Shown here one piece after another: positions 32,126 to 41,466 of a stretch of DNA of 64,000 bases. Each line of letters starts with the position of its first letter. Positions within the stretch are counted from its first letter, which is position 1. The stretch spans positions 62,001 through 126,000 of the forward strand of contig CAMIOS010000002.1 of assembly GCA_946222995.1 (NCBI GenBank), written 5' to 3'. Source of the DNA: an uncultured Enhydrobacter sp. GTDB taxonomy: Bacteria > Pseudomonadota > Gammaproteobacteria > Pseudomonadales > Moraxellaceae. The position numbers were made by a program, and so were the translations under genes. The notes beneath the pieces are model-generated. The model did not search any database and had not been told where the DNA came from. It saw nothing but the letters and a program-made list of their open reading frames with translations.

Positions 32126-33760
32126 TTAAAATAAAAAATCTTCTTTTAATAACTCAAAGGCTACGACATCAAAAACCTTATCACCCACGCCAAAATGCTG
32201 TTTTAACACGCCTGTTTCGCTAAACCCCAATTTACGGTGCAATGCCAACGACGCGGTATTGTACTCAAGCACTTGAGCGGAGATTTTATCAATGTTGGTC
32301 GAATTAAAAATATGACTCATCGCAAGCACACCCAACGCAAAACCCAGTCCTTGCCCTTTGGGACTGTCGGGCGATAAATAAAATCCCCAACTGGCGGTTT
32401 TTTCATTTTGCTTGGATTGTGGAGAATTTAAGGTTTGATATTTATCCATCGTGATTTGGCTAACATTGACAAACCCCATCGGCTTATTTTCAAACTCAAA
32501 AATCATCAAATGCACATTGGGATTTTCCAATTGTCTACCGAACCATGTTATATGGTCAGATAACGTAATTTCATCTTGCCCAAACATCCATTGTCGCACG
32601 TCAAGATGGTTGCGCCATTGCCAAATCATTTGCGTATCGGCTTGGGTCGCTTGTCGAATATTAACCTTGTCAAACTGTTGGGTAAAATTCAGCCAATTTA
32701 CCACCCGTGTTGCCCCATGTCCATCGACCAATTCGGCAGATTTTTGGCTAAATTTTTTATAATTTTCGCTTAAATCATTTAATAAAATGGGCAATTGCTC
32801 GTCTAATTTAGCAATATCGCTCACCACCTTCACCACATTTTTATCCACCAATGCTTCAGCAATGACGGTTTGATTATTGGCAAGCACAATCAGCACCATC
32901 GGCAAGCCAAGACAGCAGCGCTCCCACGTGGTACTACCAGAAGCCCCAATCGCAACGTCGGCGTTTGCCATCAACTCCGCCATATTATTGGCATTGACAA
33001 TCACCTCACAGGCGAAATTCGCGGTTTTGGCAAAATTTTGAACGCTGGCAACATGTGGGGCGGTCTTGCCCATAACCACCGTTATTTGGGTATCTTTAGG
33101 GACAAAAGTATTTAAGCTTTGCAAAATCTGTAGCGTGATATTGTCTTTATCCACGCCGCCAAGATTGACTAAAATACTTTTGGGATGCTTTACGTTTTTA
33201 CGTCTGGTTAAACTTTTCTCTCGCCAATGACTAAATTCTTCACGTAATAATGTGTAGCGAGTGCCAAGCAACAAACGGCAATTTTTTGGTACAATCTGTT
33301 GATAAGCCGCACTTACTCGCCCAAAATTTTGGTCAAGCAACATATCGCAGTTATGCTCACGGTCGGCTAAGTCATCAATGGCTAAAATTTTCAATGTTGG
33401 TAATAGCTGCTGGGCTTGCTGCTCCCAAACTTTGCCGATTGCATAATGGTCAATAATCAGCCAGTTAGGTTGTAAATCCGCTAAAATTGGCTGACATTGA
33501 GCAAAATCATCGTTCTCACTGACACCTAGCCATTCACTATGGGCGTGGTTTTTGGTAAAGTTAATATCTGCACTTTTAGTTAAAAGCTGAACGTTAAAGC
33601 CTTTTTGCTGGATAAAATCTGCCAAATGCCCATCATGCTCACGGCAAATAAAGGTGATATCATGCCCATGCTGGGCTAATAAGTCAGCCAGTGTTAGACA
33701 GCGCATGATATGTCCGCTACCGATCTGTAAGCTTGCGTCAGCACGAATGACAAATTTCAT
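32126..33760 (-). CDS. Fused PseG hydrolase - PseH acetyltransferase
   Basis: 544 residues, two pse enzymes in one chain. Residues 1-360 are PseG, a GT-B-like UDP-sugar hydrolase that releases the altropyranose from UDP: R-A-D-A-S-L-Q-I-G-S-G-H-I-M-R-C near the start, L-V-N-L-G-G-V-D near 205 and G-A-S-G-S-T-T-W-E near 270. Residues 370-544 are a GNAT domain (V-N-I-R-Q-A-T-Q-A-D, then G-Q-G-L-G-F-A-L-G as the acetyl-CoA loop, and N-T-A-S-L-A-L-H-R-K-L-G-F), matching PseH, which N-acetylates C4. Separate genes are usual, so the fusion joins steps 4 and 3 of the pathway in one protein. Confidence 0.9.
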   Translation of the reverse strand: MKFVIRADASLQIGSGHIMRCLTLADLLAQHGHDITFICREHDGHLADFIQQKGFNVQLLTKSADINFTKNHAHSEWLGVSENDDFAQCQPILADLQPNWLIIDHYAIGKVWEQQAQQLLPTLKILAIDDLADREHNCDMLLDQNFGRVSAAYQQIVPKNCRLLLGTRYTLLREEFSHWREKSLTRRKNVKHPKSILVNLGGVDKDNITLQILQSLNTFVPKDTQITVVMGKTAPHVASVQNFAKTANFACEVIVNANNMAELMANADVAIGASGSTTWERCCLGLPMVLIVLANNQTVIAEALVDKNVVKVVSDIAKLDEQLPILLNDLSENYKKFSQKSAELVDGHGATRVVNWLNFTQQFDKVNIRQATQADTQMIWQWRNHLDVRQWMFGQDEITLSDHITWFGRQLENPNVHLMIFEFENKPMGFVNVSQITMDKYQTLNSPQSKQNEKTASWGFYLSPDSPKGQGLGFALGVLAMSHIFNSTNIDKISAQVLEYNTASLALHRKLGFSETGVLKQHFGVGDKVFDVVAFELLKEDFLF

Positions 33761-33782
33761 CTCATACCTTTTTTTAATGGAC

Positions 33783-34412
33783 TTATTTTTCCATCGGCTG
33801 TTTTTCTAACAGAAAATAAGTTAAGTCATCTTGCGGAAAATTCGGGTCGCCTTTATAAAAAAAACCGTAATGAATCAGCTTCATGTCAGGATGATTTGCC
33901 AAAATCTCACCGGCGAAGTCCCGTTTATATAAACGTTCATTATATCCCCGATAACTGACCATCATTGGGCTGGGGTTATAATACTCCACCACCAGCAAAT
34001 ATTTTTGCGTGCTATCAACCAATTTTTGATACACCTTTGGCAATTCATCGGGGTTAATATGAATCAGCACGCCTTTAATCAAGGTCAAATCCCATTGGCC
34101 ATCGTTTTGCCACTCAAGAATCGAATCGTGAAAAATGTTTTCAGATGGTATGACTTTGGACAGCTCTGCGACTGCTTTTTCATTGATCTCAATGGCGTTT
34201 TGTTTAATGTTGGGAAATAGTGATTGCAAAGCTTTTAGGTTCATGCCCCGATTTGCCCCAAATTCAATCATCCTATGAATCGGCTGTACATGGCGTAATG
34301 CTTCACTAAACAATGCTAAGTTTGACGCCAGCATTTGCTCGCCTTGGTTGCGTTCGACATAGGCATTGCCAAACTCGCCTGCCCAAAAATTTTCTTGTTC
34401 GGTGTGATACAT
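33783..34412 (-). CDS. Pseudaminic acid biosynthesis-associated methylase
   Basis: 209 residues. It opens with H-T-E-Q-E-N-F-W-A-G-E-F-G-N-A-Y, the signature of the pse-linked SAM methyltransferase family. The SAM site is M-I-E-F-G-A-N-R-G-M-N near residue 48, with N-A-I-E-I-N ending strand 2. The family is found only beside pse-type genes and is thought to methylate the sugar or an intermediate; the exact target is not established. The gene is 2 bases from pseF. Confidence 0.88.
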   Translation of the reverse strand: MYHTEQENFWAGEFGNAYVERNQGEQMLASNLALFSEALRHVQPIHRMIEFGANRGMNLKALQSLFPNIKQNAIEINEKAVAELSKVIPSENIFHDSILEWQNDGQWDLTLIKGVLIHINPDELPKVYQKLVDSTQKYLLVVEYYNPSPMMVSYRGYNERLYKRDFAGEILANHPDMKLIHYGFFYKGDPNFPQDDLTYFLLEKQPMEK

Positions 34413-34414
34413 GA

Positions 34415-35083
34415 TTATTTCTCTCTCATTTGAAACAGCATTTCAGCAAATCGCCAATCCTGCTCATCATCAATATCCACGACGCTATATTTTGGCAGCA
34501 CAAAGCCGATGGCGTGGTTATGGATTTTATCTTCGGTCATCCACGCTTGCCAATTACCCCAATAAAACTGCCCTGCATCAAAAAAACTATGCGGTAAATC
34601 TTGGGTTCTTATTTGATCATTTTTGGCAAACACGCTGGTTACGTTGTTTTCGCTATCTAATTTAAGCGAACGTAATATATTGGATTCAAATTCCAAGACT
34701 GGGAAACAATATAAACTATCTGAATGTTGCCAACGCTGAAAACTTTCTATCAGCCAGTTTGGCTGCAATAAAGGCGTACATGGATAAAGACAGCAGATCT
34801 GGCTATCTTGGGGTAAATTGTGAATCGCATGACGAATGACCGCCACCGTAGTGGCATAATCATCAGCCAACTCGGTAGGTCGCTGTATCACTTTAGCCCC
34901 ATTTTTTTGGCCAATGTCAGCAATTTCGCTATCATCGGTGGATACGATAATTTGCTCAAACAGTTGACTGGCTTTAGCGGTTTCAATCGCACGAGCCAGC
35001 ATGGGCTTGCCACAAAAATCTTTGATATTTTTGCGCGGGATACGTTTGCTACCGCCACGGGCGGGGATGATACAAACTTTCAT
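34415..35083 (-). CDS. pseF: Pseudaminic acid cytidylyltransferase PseF
   Basis: 222 residues, CMP-NeuAc synthetase family. It activates pseudaminic acid with CTP. The CTP-binding motif I-I-P-A-R-G-G-S-K-R-I-P-R-K-N-I is at residues 5-20, and V-S-T-D-D-S-E-I near 47 and D-I-D-D-E-Q-D-W near 206 complete the site. Operon context decides PseF over NeuA. Confidence 0.92.
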   Translation of the reverse strand: MKVCIIPARGGSKRIPRKNIKDFCGKPMLARAIETAKASQLFEQIIVSTDDSEIADIGQKNGAKVIQRPTELADDYATTVAVIRHAIHNLPQDSQICCLYPCTPLLQPNWLIESFQRWQHSDSLYCFPVLEFESNILRSLKLDSENNVTSVFAKNDQIRTQDLPHSFFDAGQFYWGNWQAWMTEDKIHNHAIGFVLPKYSVVDIDDEQDWRFAEMLFQMREK

Positions 35084-36253
35084 TTAGCCCAACGCCTTTT
35101 TTAACGCTTGCACCACTTGGTCTTGTAATGCTTCAGTTAAATCATAATACAGCGGTAAGCTAATTGCCCCAGCATAATAATGCTCTGCATGCGGAAAATC
35201 GCCTTGTACAAAGCCCATTTGCTGATAATACGGCTGGGTGTGTACAGGAATATAATGCACATTGACGCCAATATTTTGCTCTCGTAAGCTATCGAATACT
35301 TGTTTGCGAGTTTTGCCACTGTTGGCTTTGATTTGAATCGGATACAGGTGTAAGCCTGAATAATTGTCGGGGTTACGATACGGTAAAGTAATGGGTAAAT
35401 CTTTCAATAATTCATCATAACGCTTGGCAAGCTCGTGACGGCGCGCGACAAAGGTATCCAAATTTGTCATTTGACTAACGCCCAACGCGCCTTGCAATTC
35501 GGTCATGCGATAGTTAAAGCCCAAATCTATTTGTTGGTAATACCAACTCCCATCAGTCTCTTGCGTCATCAAATCGGCATCACGGGTAATACCATGACTG
35601 CGAAGTAACTGCATTTTTTCGGCTAAATCTTGGGCATTGGTGGTGGCTAGCCCACCTTCAGCTGTGGTAATGATTTTAACGGGATGAAAACTAAATACCG
35701 TAATATCGCTAAATTGACAGCTACCAATGGCGCTATTTTGATATTTACCGCCAATGGCATGTGATGCATCCTCAATAATTTTAAATCCATATTCTTGCGA
35801 TAATGCATGGATGTCTGCCATATCACACGGCTCACCACTAAAATGTACGGGAATGACAATTTTCGGTAAACGATTTTGTGCTTTGGCAAGTTTTAGCTTG
35901 TCTTCTAACGCCTGTACCGACATATTAAGCGTCACTGGGTCAATATCAACAAAATCGACTTTCGCTCCACAATATAACCCGCAATTTGCCGAGGCAACAA
36001 AGGTAATGGGCGTTGTCCATAGCCAGTCGCCTTTACCCAGACCTAGCGCTAAGCAAGCAATGTGTAAGGCAGAAGTGGCACTGTTCACTGCCACGCCAAA
36101 TTTTGCACCGGTGTAATCAGCCACCAATTGTTCAAAAGCAGGTACTTGATTACCTTGCGTCAAAAAATCAGAGTGTAACACGCTCACGACTGCATCAATG
36201 TCTGCTTCGGTGATATGTTGTCGACCGTAAGGGATAAAGGGAGTTGTCATCAT
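35084..36253 (-). CDS. pseC: UDP-4-amino-4,6-dideoxy-N-acetyl-L-altrosamine transaminase PseC
   Basis: 389 residues, DegT/DnrJ/EryC1 aminotransferase family with PLP. The PLP lysine lies in F-S-F-H-P-V-K-I-I-T-T-A-E-G-G near residue 190, and E-D-A-S-H-A-I-G-G near 165 contributes the ring-binding Asp. It aminates the keto sugar made by PseB, using glutamate. Either of two adjacent ATG codons (36253, 36250) may start it. It is encoded directly after pseB with an 8-base gap. Confidence 0.93.
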   Translation of the reverse strand: MMTTPFIPYGRQHITEADIDAVVSVLHSDFLTQGNQVPAFEQLVADYTGAKFGVAVNSATSALHIACLALGLGKGDWLWTTPITFVASANCGLYCGAKVDFVDIDPVTLNMSVQALEDKLKLAKAQNRLPKIVIPVHFSGEPCDMADIHALSQEYGFKIIEDASHAIGGKYQNSAIGSCQFSDITVFSFHPVKIITTAEGGLATTNAQDLAEKMQLLRSHGITRDADLMTQETDGSWYYQQIDLGFNYRMTELQGALGVSQMTNLDTFVARRHELAKRYDELLKDLPITLPYRNPDNYSGLHLYPIQIKANSGKTRKQVFDSLREQNIGVNVHYIPVHTQPYYQQMGFVQGDFPHAEHYYAGAISLPLYYDLTEALQDQVVQALKKALG

Positions 36254-36261
36254 GGCGTCGC

Positions 36262-37260
36262 TTAAATTTTACCGATTTTTTCTTGATTGGCATCAATCCA
36301 CGCTTGTAGCTGTTCAATCGTCATCCAGTCGCTGTTATTGTCACTGGCATACACAAAGCCCTCAGCAACTTTTTTGCCATCCTTGATACGTTCAGGTGTT
36401 TCATCCCAACCATTGATGGCTGGCAAGATTTTATAATGCTCAGGGTATTCATAGGTATGAAAAGAATCCTCTGCACTGATCATCTGTTCGTGCAGTTTTT
36501 CACCCGGGCGGATACCAATGATTTTTTGCTCAGCTGTGGCACAAACCGCGGTTGCTAGATCAGGCATGGTCATGGACGGAATTTTTTTGACATAAATCTC
36601 ACCGCCGACCATATCATCAAATGCATGCCAGACCAATTCTACGCCTTGCTCTAATGAAATCATAAAACGCGTCATACGGGGATCGGTGATGGTTAGTACG
36701 CCACTGTCTTTGATCGACATAAAATATGGAATCACTGAGCCACGGCTACCCATGACATTACCATAGCGTACCACGGCAAAGCGGGTACCATGCTCACCTG
36801 AATAAGCATTGCTAGCCACAAACAATTTATCCGAAGCAAGCTTGGTTGCACCATATAAATTAACCGGGCTTGAGGCTTTGTCGGTAGATAAGGCAACGAC
36901 TTTTTTTACCCCTTTATCAATACAGGCATCGATAAGATTCATCGCGCCATTGATATTGGTTTTGATACACTCAAATGGATTGTATTCCGCCGTCGGCACA
37001 ATCTTTGTTGCTGCTGCATGTACCACATAATCCACGCCATCTAATGCCCGATACAGGCGTTCTTTATCCCGTACATCACCAATAAAAAAACGCACCCGTT
37101 TATCATCTTTATATAACTTTGCCATCTCCCATTGTTTCATCTCATCACGAGAGAAAATGATGAGTTTTTTGGGATTGTATTTGGCAAGTGTCATCGGCAC
37201 AAACGTATGCCCAAATGAGCCTGTTCCGCCAGTGACCAAAATCGTTGAGTTACTTAACAT
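36262..37260 (-). CDS. pseB: UDP-GlcNAc 4,6-dehydratase (inverting) PseB
   Basis: 332 residues, short-chain dehydrogenase fold. The NADP site is L-V-T-G-G-T-G-S-F-G-H near residue 8. F-S-R-D-E-M-K-Q-W-E-M is typical of PseB, and N-L-Y-G-A-T-K supplies the Tyr-Lys pair near 135. It starts pseudaminic acid synthesis by dehydration and C5 inversion of UDP-GlcNAc. All following steps (C, H, G, I, F) are encoded downstream in the same direction, so the pathway is complete in this window. Confidence 0.95.
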   Translation of the reverse strand: MLSNSTILVTGGTGSFGHTFVPMTLAKYNPKKLIIFSRDEMKQWEMAKLYKDDKRVRFFIGDVRDKERLYRALDGVDYVVHAAATKIVPTAEYNPFECIKTNINGAMNLIDACIDKGVKKVVALSTDKASSPVNLYGATKLASDKLFVASNAYSGEHGTRFAVVRYGNVMGSRGSVIPYFMSIKDSGVLTITDPRMTRFMISLEQGVELVWHAFDDMVGGEIYVKKIPSMTMPDLATAVCATAEQKIIGIRPGEKLHEQMISAEDSFHTYEYPEHYKILPAINGWDETPERIKDGKKVAEGFVYASDNNSDWMTIEQLQAWIDANQEKIGKI

Positions 37261-37294
37261 ACTGATTTACCTATCATTAAATGACTTTAATACG

Positions 37295-38575
37295 TTATCT
37301 CGCCCCAAATCCTGTGAGCATGGTTTGAATGGTTTTAATGACAATCAAAATATCCAACGCGAATGAAATGTGTTTAATGTAATAAAAATCGTATTGTACT
37401 TTGAGTGCCGTTTCGTCTTCATTGCCCGCATAGCCTTGCGTCACCTGCGCCCAGCCAGAGATACCGGGTTTTACAATATGGCGATAATTATAAAACGGAA
37501 TGGTTTTTTCAAACGTTTTGACAAAACTTAATTGCTCAGGTCTAGGACCGATCAAACTCATATCGCCTTTGAGCACGTTGATAAATTGCGGTAATTCATC
37601 AATACGGGTTTTGCGGATAAATTTGCCGACTTTTGTCACCCGCGCATCATTTTCCTGCGCCAATTTCGCGCCATGCTTCTCGGCATCAAACCGCATACTG
37701 CGAAATTTATAGATTTTAAATAATTTGCCGCCTTGACCGACGCGTTCTTGCACAAAAATCACTTTTCCCGGGCTTTCTAAGCGAATCAAAATCGCGGTAA
37801 TCAGACAAATCGGCAAAACAACCGGTGCGGTTAAAATCACCGCAATACTATCAATAACTTGCTTAAAAAAAAGATACTGCGGCGATGGCAATAGCGAACC
37901 CAATTCATTTTCATATAAGTGACGAATTGATAAACGCCCAGTCAGCGACTCAAAAACCTGGCGATGATTATACACCGCCCGCCCGTGCAATGTTTGCTCA
38001 GTTAAAAATCGTTGCCAATCTTCGCCTAATGCAGGCGAGGACAAATCTGCCACAATTGCTTGGACTTGGCTGTCTTGCTCGGCTGTTAAAGCAGGCTTAT
38101 CAAGGCGTAGCCAGTGAATCTCTTCAACATGACTTGTTAGCACTTGCTCAAAATTTTGGCAATGCCCCAGTGGGATATACGCCATAAAAGGCTGATAGGC
38201 TCGCTGCTCAAACCATTGAGAAACCGAAAAAAACACCAAGCCCACGACGCCAGAATACATAAAATAATACACCGAATACGGCAAATGCAAGGTAATAATA
38301 ATCCCTGCTAACAACAAACCAACCGCAAGCAACGTCGGTATCAAATACATGATCGAGCGTCGCCCTGGGAACTGGTCAAGCTTATGCATACCAAGTGTGA
38401 CTAACACCACCCCAAGGCTGACTAATAATAAACTATTTAACTGCGTGTCTATCAAATTCCAATTTAATAGCCGATTTGTCCAGCGTACTAACGCAGGCAA
38501 AAACGCAATAATAAACCACCCCACAAACATGCGTAAGGGTAAAATTCGCCAAAGCTTTAGCCATGATTGGGTCAT
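37295..38575 (-). CDS. Initiating sugar-phosphate transferase (polyprenyl glycosylphosphotransferase)
   Basis: 426 residues. Four or five N-terminal membrane segments (20-130) precede a bacterial sugar transferase domain (about 225-426) with V-I-F-V-Q-E-R-V-G, F-K-I-Y-K-F-R-S-M, R-K-T-R-I-D-E-L-P-Q-F, L-K-G-D-M-S-L-I-G-P-R-P-E and K-P-G-I-S-G-W-A-Q-V. It moves a sugar phosphate to undecaprenyl phosphate to begin glycan assembly. The last residues F-G-A-R and most of the catalytic core are shared with a paralog at 46.4-47.6 kb. Whether the sugar is Glc, Gal or a HexNAc derivative cannot be read. Confidence 0.9.
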   Translation of the reverse strand: MTQSWLKLWRILPLRMFVGWFIIAFLPALVRWTNRLLNWNLIDTQLNSLLLVSLGVVLVTLGMHKLDQFPGRRSIMYLIPTLLAVGLLLAGIIITLHLPYSVYYFMYSGVVGLVFFSVSQWFEQRAYQPFMAYIPLGHCQNFEQVLTSHVEEIHWLRLDKPALTAEQDSQVQAIVADLSSPALGEDWQRFLTEQTLHGRAVYNHRQVFESLTGRLSIRHLYENELGSLLPSPQYLFFKQVIDSIAVILTAPVVLPICLITAILIRLESPGKVIFVQERVGQGGKLFKIYKFRSMRFDAEKHGAKLAQENDARVTKVGKFIRKTRIDELPQFINVLKGDMSLIGPRPEQLSFVKTFEKTIPFYNYRHIVKPGISGWAQVTQGYAGNEDETALKVQYDFYYIKHISFALDILIVIKTIQTMLTGFGAR

Positions 38576-38634
38576 TGGTTGCCTGTTTTGCTCTTGTTTT
38601 TTGCTGTTAATAGGGACGGGATAAAATAATAAAC

Positions 38635-40455
38635 CTATTTTGTCGATAACCCTGTTTTAACAGGATTGGCTTTTCGCCATTGCACAAACTGGGTGTATAA
38701 ATCGCCAAACACGGCGGGATTACTGTCCGCCAATTTACCCAAATCGGTATTGACATTATCACAGTCTGTCACATCTGGCACCATGATACACGCCGCTTCG
38801 ATTTGTTCAAGTGCCGTTTTTTTGTCGCCTTTATACGCCAATAACTGGGCTTTGGCAAGTAGATTAAATTGCGAGGAATCCGAGGTAATCACATCATTAA
38901 ACACTTCGAGTTTTTGATCGACATTATAATTATTGACAGGCACTTTCATCGCCACCAAGCGCCCATCATACGCCCCAAAGCCAAAGGTGCGTGTATGATA
39001 ATCGACTTGGCTATCTTGGGTAAGATGGTTTTTGTGCGTGGTAAATGCCCCATAATCCAAATAATTGAGCCGTATAAAGGTTTGGGCATAAAAAATCGCC
39101 GACCCTATCAATATCGCCATACTGCCTGCAATCGCTTGATTGGCTCGTTTTGGTAAGGTTAATTTTAAATATTTTTGCTCAATCAACGCCAAAAATATCG
39201 CAAATACTGCCAAATAGCGAAAATACCATAACGGATATTCCACGCTGGCATACAGTAGACTTGCCACCACAAACGCCAACGCAATCGCACTTTCACTACT
39301 ATGACGAAAATGTATTGCCTTAATCAAAACCCACACTATTGGCAAAAAACACAGTGCCCCAACCACGCCCATTTCAGCCAAAATCATGGTTATAAAATTA
39401 TGCGAATGGTCAGCAATCTCAGGCCATTTAAAATGTTGGGCATAATCCACGCTTGCGAGCATATAATTATTCCAGCCCACCCCCCACATCGGATGGTCAT
39501 GAAACATCATCATCGCCCGCTCGCTCATCGCTTTGCGGTTGCCCTCGCCGCCTGCCATACGACTGACCGCTCCCAGACTGCTATTACCTGCCGCTAAGCC
39601 TGCAATCCAGCTTGTCACCACATAATACAGCAAAAACAGCGCAATCCCAAACCCCGCCAACGACAGTTTTCTACGCCATACCAACGGTTGAGCCAAAAAA
39701 TACACCGTTATCGCTGCCACCATCATCACCAGACCCGCTCGGCTCTGTGTCAAGGCAAGCCCCACCGTAAACACCACAAACATCAGCATCAAGCTAAAGC
39801 GGTAATACTGGCGGTATTGCCCCACCGCCACTTTAGGCAAACCTGATACAGATGTATCTTGGGTAAATAACTGATGCAGTTGATAAATCACCCCACACAA
39901 CGCCAATACAAAACCATAGGCGGCGTGATTGGCTTGTCCAAAATTGGCATCAAACCGCATCCCATTGGGTGTACCGCGGGCGATTACCCACCCACCCAAT
40001 GTAATCTGATAGCTAAAAATCTGCATCACTTGAATGGCAAAGGTTACAATTGCCATGATAAAACTTGCTAAAAATAACCGATTGAGCAGCCCTGCTTTAT
40101 CCGTGATATTACTGGCTGACAAAGTCGTTAGGGCAACCACTATCAGACAAAAACACGGGAAAATCAAGGCATCGGGATAGGCAATTTTTAATATCAACGG
40201 CTGAAGCATCAATAAAGCGGCAAGTAAAACCCACGTGATGGCTGAAAGGCTGACTTGCCGAATGGCTTGCCACCACACAAAACCTGCTATGCCCAAACAG
40301 ATAAAGATAAAGGGTATGGCATTGACCAAAAAATCTCGTCCCAAAGGCGAATGCCAAGGCAATAGGTAGCACAATACGGCTAATCCTAAGCAACTAGCTA
40401 ACCAATAACTATTATCTTTTATAAAACGTTGAGAGAAACTTGGCGTTTTTGACAT
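38635..40455 (-). CDS. pglL: PglL-type protein O-oligosaccharyltransferase
   Basis: 606 residues with about 12 membrane segments. The PglL-type motif F-G-Q-A-N-H-A-A-Y-G near residue 178, A-L-T-Q-S-R-A-G-L near 240 and the Wzy_C loop D-H-S-H-N-F near 350 place it in the Wzy/WaaL/PglL group. The long soluble C-terminus (480-606, helical repeat-like) favours PglL over WaaL. PglL moves the lipid-linked glycan to serines of periplasmic proteins. In Acinetobacter a general PglL and a pilin-specific TfpO coexist, and here a TfpO-like gene lies at 47.7-49.0 kb. It heads the transcript that continues into pseB after a terminator upstream. Confidence 0.75.
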   Translation of the reverse strand: MSKTPSFSQRFIKDNSYWLASCLGLAVLCYLLPWHSPLGRDFLVNAIPFIFICLGIAGFVWWQAIRQVSLSAITWVLLAALLMLQPLILKIAYPDALIFPCFCLIVVALTTLSASNITDKAGLLNRLFLASFIMAIVTFAIQVMQIFSYQITLGGWVIARGTPNGMRFDANFGQANHAAYGFVLALCGVIYQLHQLFTQDTSVSGLPKVAVGQYRQYYRFSLMLMFVVFTVGLALTQSRAGLVMMVAAITVYFLAQPLVWRRKLSLAGFGIALFLLYYVVTSWIAGLAAGNSSLGAVSRMAGGEGNRKAMSERAMMMFHDHPMWGVGWNNYMLASVDYAQHFKWPEIADHSHNFITMILAEMGVVGALCFLPIVWVLIKAIHFRHSSESAIALAFVVASLLYASVEYPLWYFRYLAVFAIFLALIEQKYLKLTLPKRANQAIAGSMAILIGSAIFYAQTFIRLNYLDYGAFTTHKNHLTQDSQVDYHTRTFGFGAYDGRLVAMKVPVNNYNVDQKLEVFNDVITSDSSQFNLLAKAQLLAYKGDKKTALEQIEAACIMVPDVTDCDNVNTDLGKLADSNPAVFGDLYTQFVQWRKANPVKTGLSTK

Positions 40456-40494
40456 GATGACCCAATAAGAATGACTAAAATAATTGTCATATAA

Positions 40495-40524
40495 AAAATG
40501 CTAAACGGGGTAGTTTAGCATTTT
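40495..40524 (-). terminator. Strong hairpin separating two glycan transcripts
   Basis: A perfect 12-bp stem, AAAATGCTAAAC with GTTTAGCATTTT, has a GGGGTA loop and ends in A/T runs on both sides. It lies after the GT2 gene at 40.6-41.5 kb and before pglL, so the glycan locus is at least two transcription units. Confidence 0.8.
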
Positions 40525-40567
40525 GTGAAATTTTCTGGTAGTATTAGCCGCAATCAATCCCAACGAT

Positions 40568-41458
40568 TCAAGTTCTATCGCTGAGACTTTTATAACACTG
40601 TAACGCATCAAAAATATCTTTCAAGACTTTTTTCTTTCTATATTTTAAACCATAAACTAACATCGCTCCCACAGCCAATACGTAAGGGCGGTTTTTAACC
40701 GACCAGTTTTCGCCAAATTTGTAATGAATATGAAACAGATTGCGAAACGCATAAAACGCTTTCCAAGAATCTACCGAATCCTGCGGATTAAAAGGTAATT
40801 GACGTACCAATATCGCATCTCGTACCGCAGTTATGCTGTAACCTGCGGCTACCGCTCGTAATACATAATCCAAATCATCGTATAAAATAAAATACTTGGC
40901 TTCGGGAAAGCCAATTTTATCAATGACTTCTCGATTGAGCATAAACCCTTCAAACGCTGAGCTATTTACTGTCAGTGTTGCGGGCATATCTTGGCGTCGT
41001 TGGTAAGCTTCGCATACCATTTTACCTTTGGGATTTAAGCGAAAGACACTGTTAAAATCATAAGTGAATGCAGCACGCTCAACTATTATGCCTTGTTTAT
41101 CTTCACGTACCGCGAGCATACAAGGCTGGCTTATTTTTATCAGTTCTGCCAAGCAATTTTTGTCCGCGACGACATCATCATCCATGACGTAAATCCAGTC
41201 AAAGCCTTGCTCATAGGCATATTTGATACCTTGATGAAAGCCACCTGCACCCCCAGTATTACTGCTACTGTGGATAACCTCTAATGATAAATTGCCTTCG
41301 TAATTATCCAAATAAGGTTTTGTCACCCCATCGGTTGAAGCATTGTTCACAATAATTACGCTATCAGGTTTTAAAGTTTGTTGTTCTAGACTCTTAATGC
41401 TTTTTTTGAGAAGTTCTAAACGGTTATAGGTGACAATGACCACAGCTAATTTTGTCAT
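40568..41458 (-). CDS. Glycosyltransferase family 2, Galf-type candidate
   Basis: 296 residues with the GT-A motifs V-V-I-V-T-Y-N-R near the start, V-N-N-A-S-T-D-G near 39, N-T-G-G-A-G-G-F near 67 and M-D-D-D-V near 92. The N-T-G-G-A-G-G form is frequent in rhamnosyl- and galactofuranosyltransferases. It is one of three paralogs here that flank glf, so use of UDP-galactofuranose is likely for at least one of them. It is the last gene before the terminator at 40.5 kb. Confidence 0.82.
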   Translation of the reverse strand: MTKLAVVIVTYNRLELLKKSIKSLEQQTLKPDSVIIVNNASTDGVTKPYLDNYEGNLSLEVIHSSSNTGGAGGFHQGIKYAYEQGFDWIYVMDDDVVADKNCLAELIKISQPCMLAVREDKQGIIVERAAFTYDFNSVFRLNPKGKMVCEAYQRRQDMPATLTVNSSAFEGFMLNREVIDKIGFPEAKYFILYDDLDYVLRAVAAGYSITAVRDAILVRQLPFNPQDSVDSWKAFYAFRNLFHIHYKFGENWSVKNRPYVLAVGAMLVYGLKYRKKKVLKDIFDALQCYKSLSDRT

Positions 41459-41466
41459 ATGATTCC

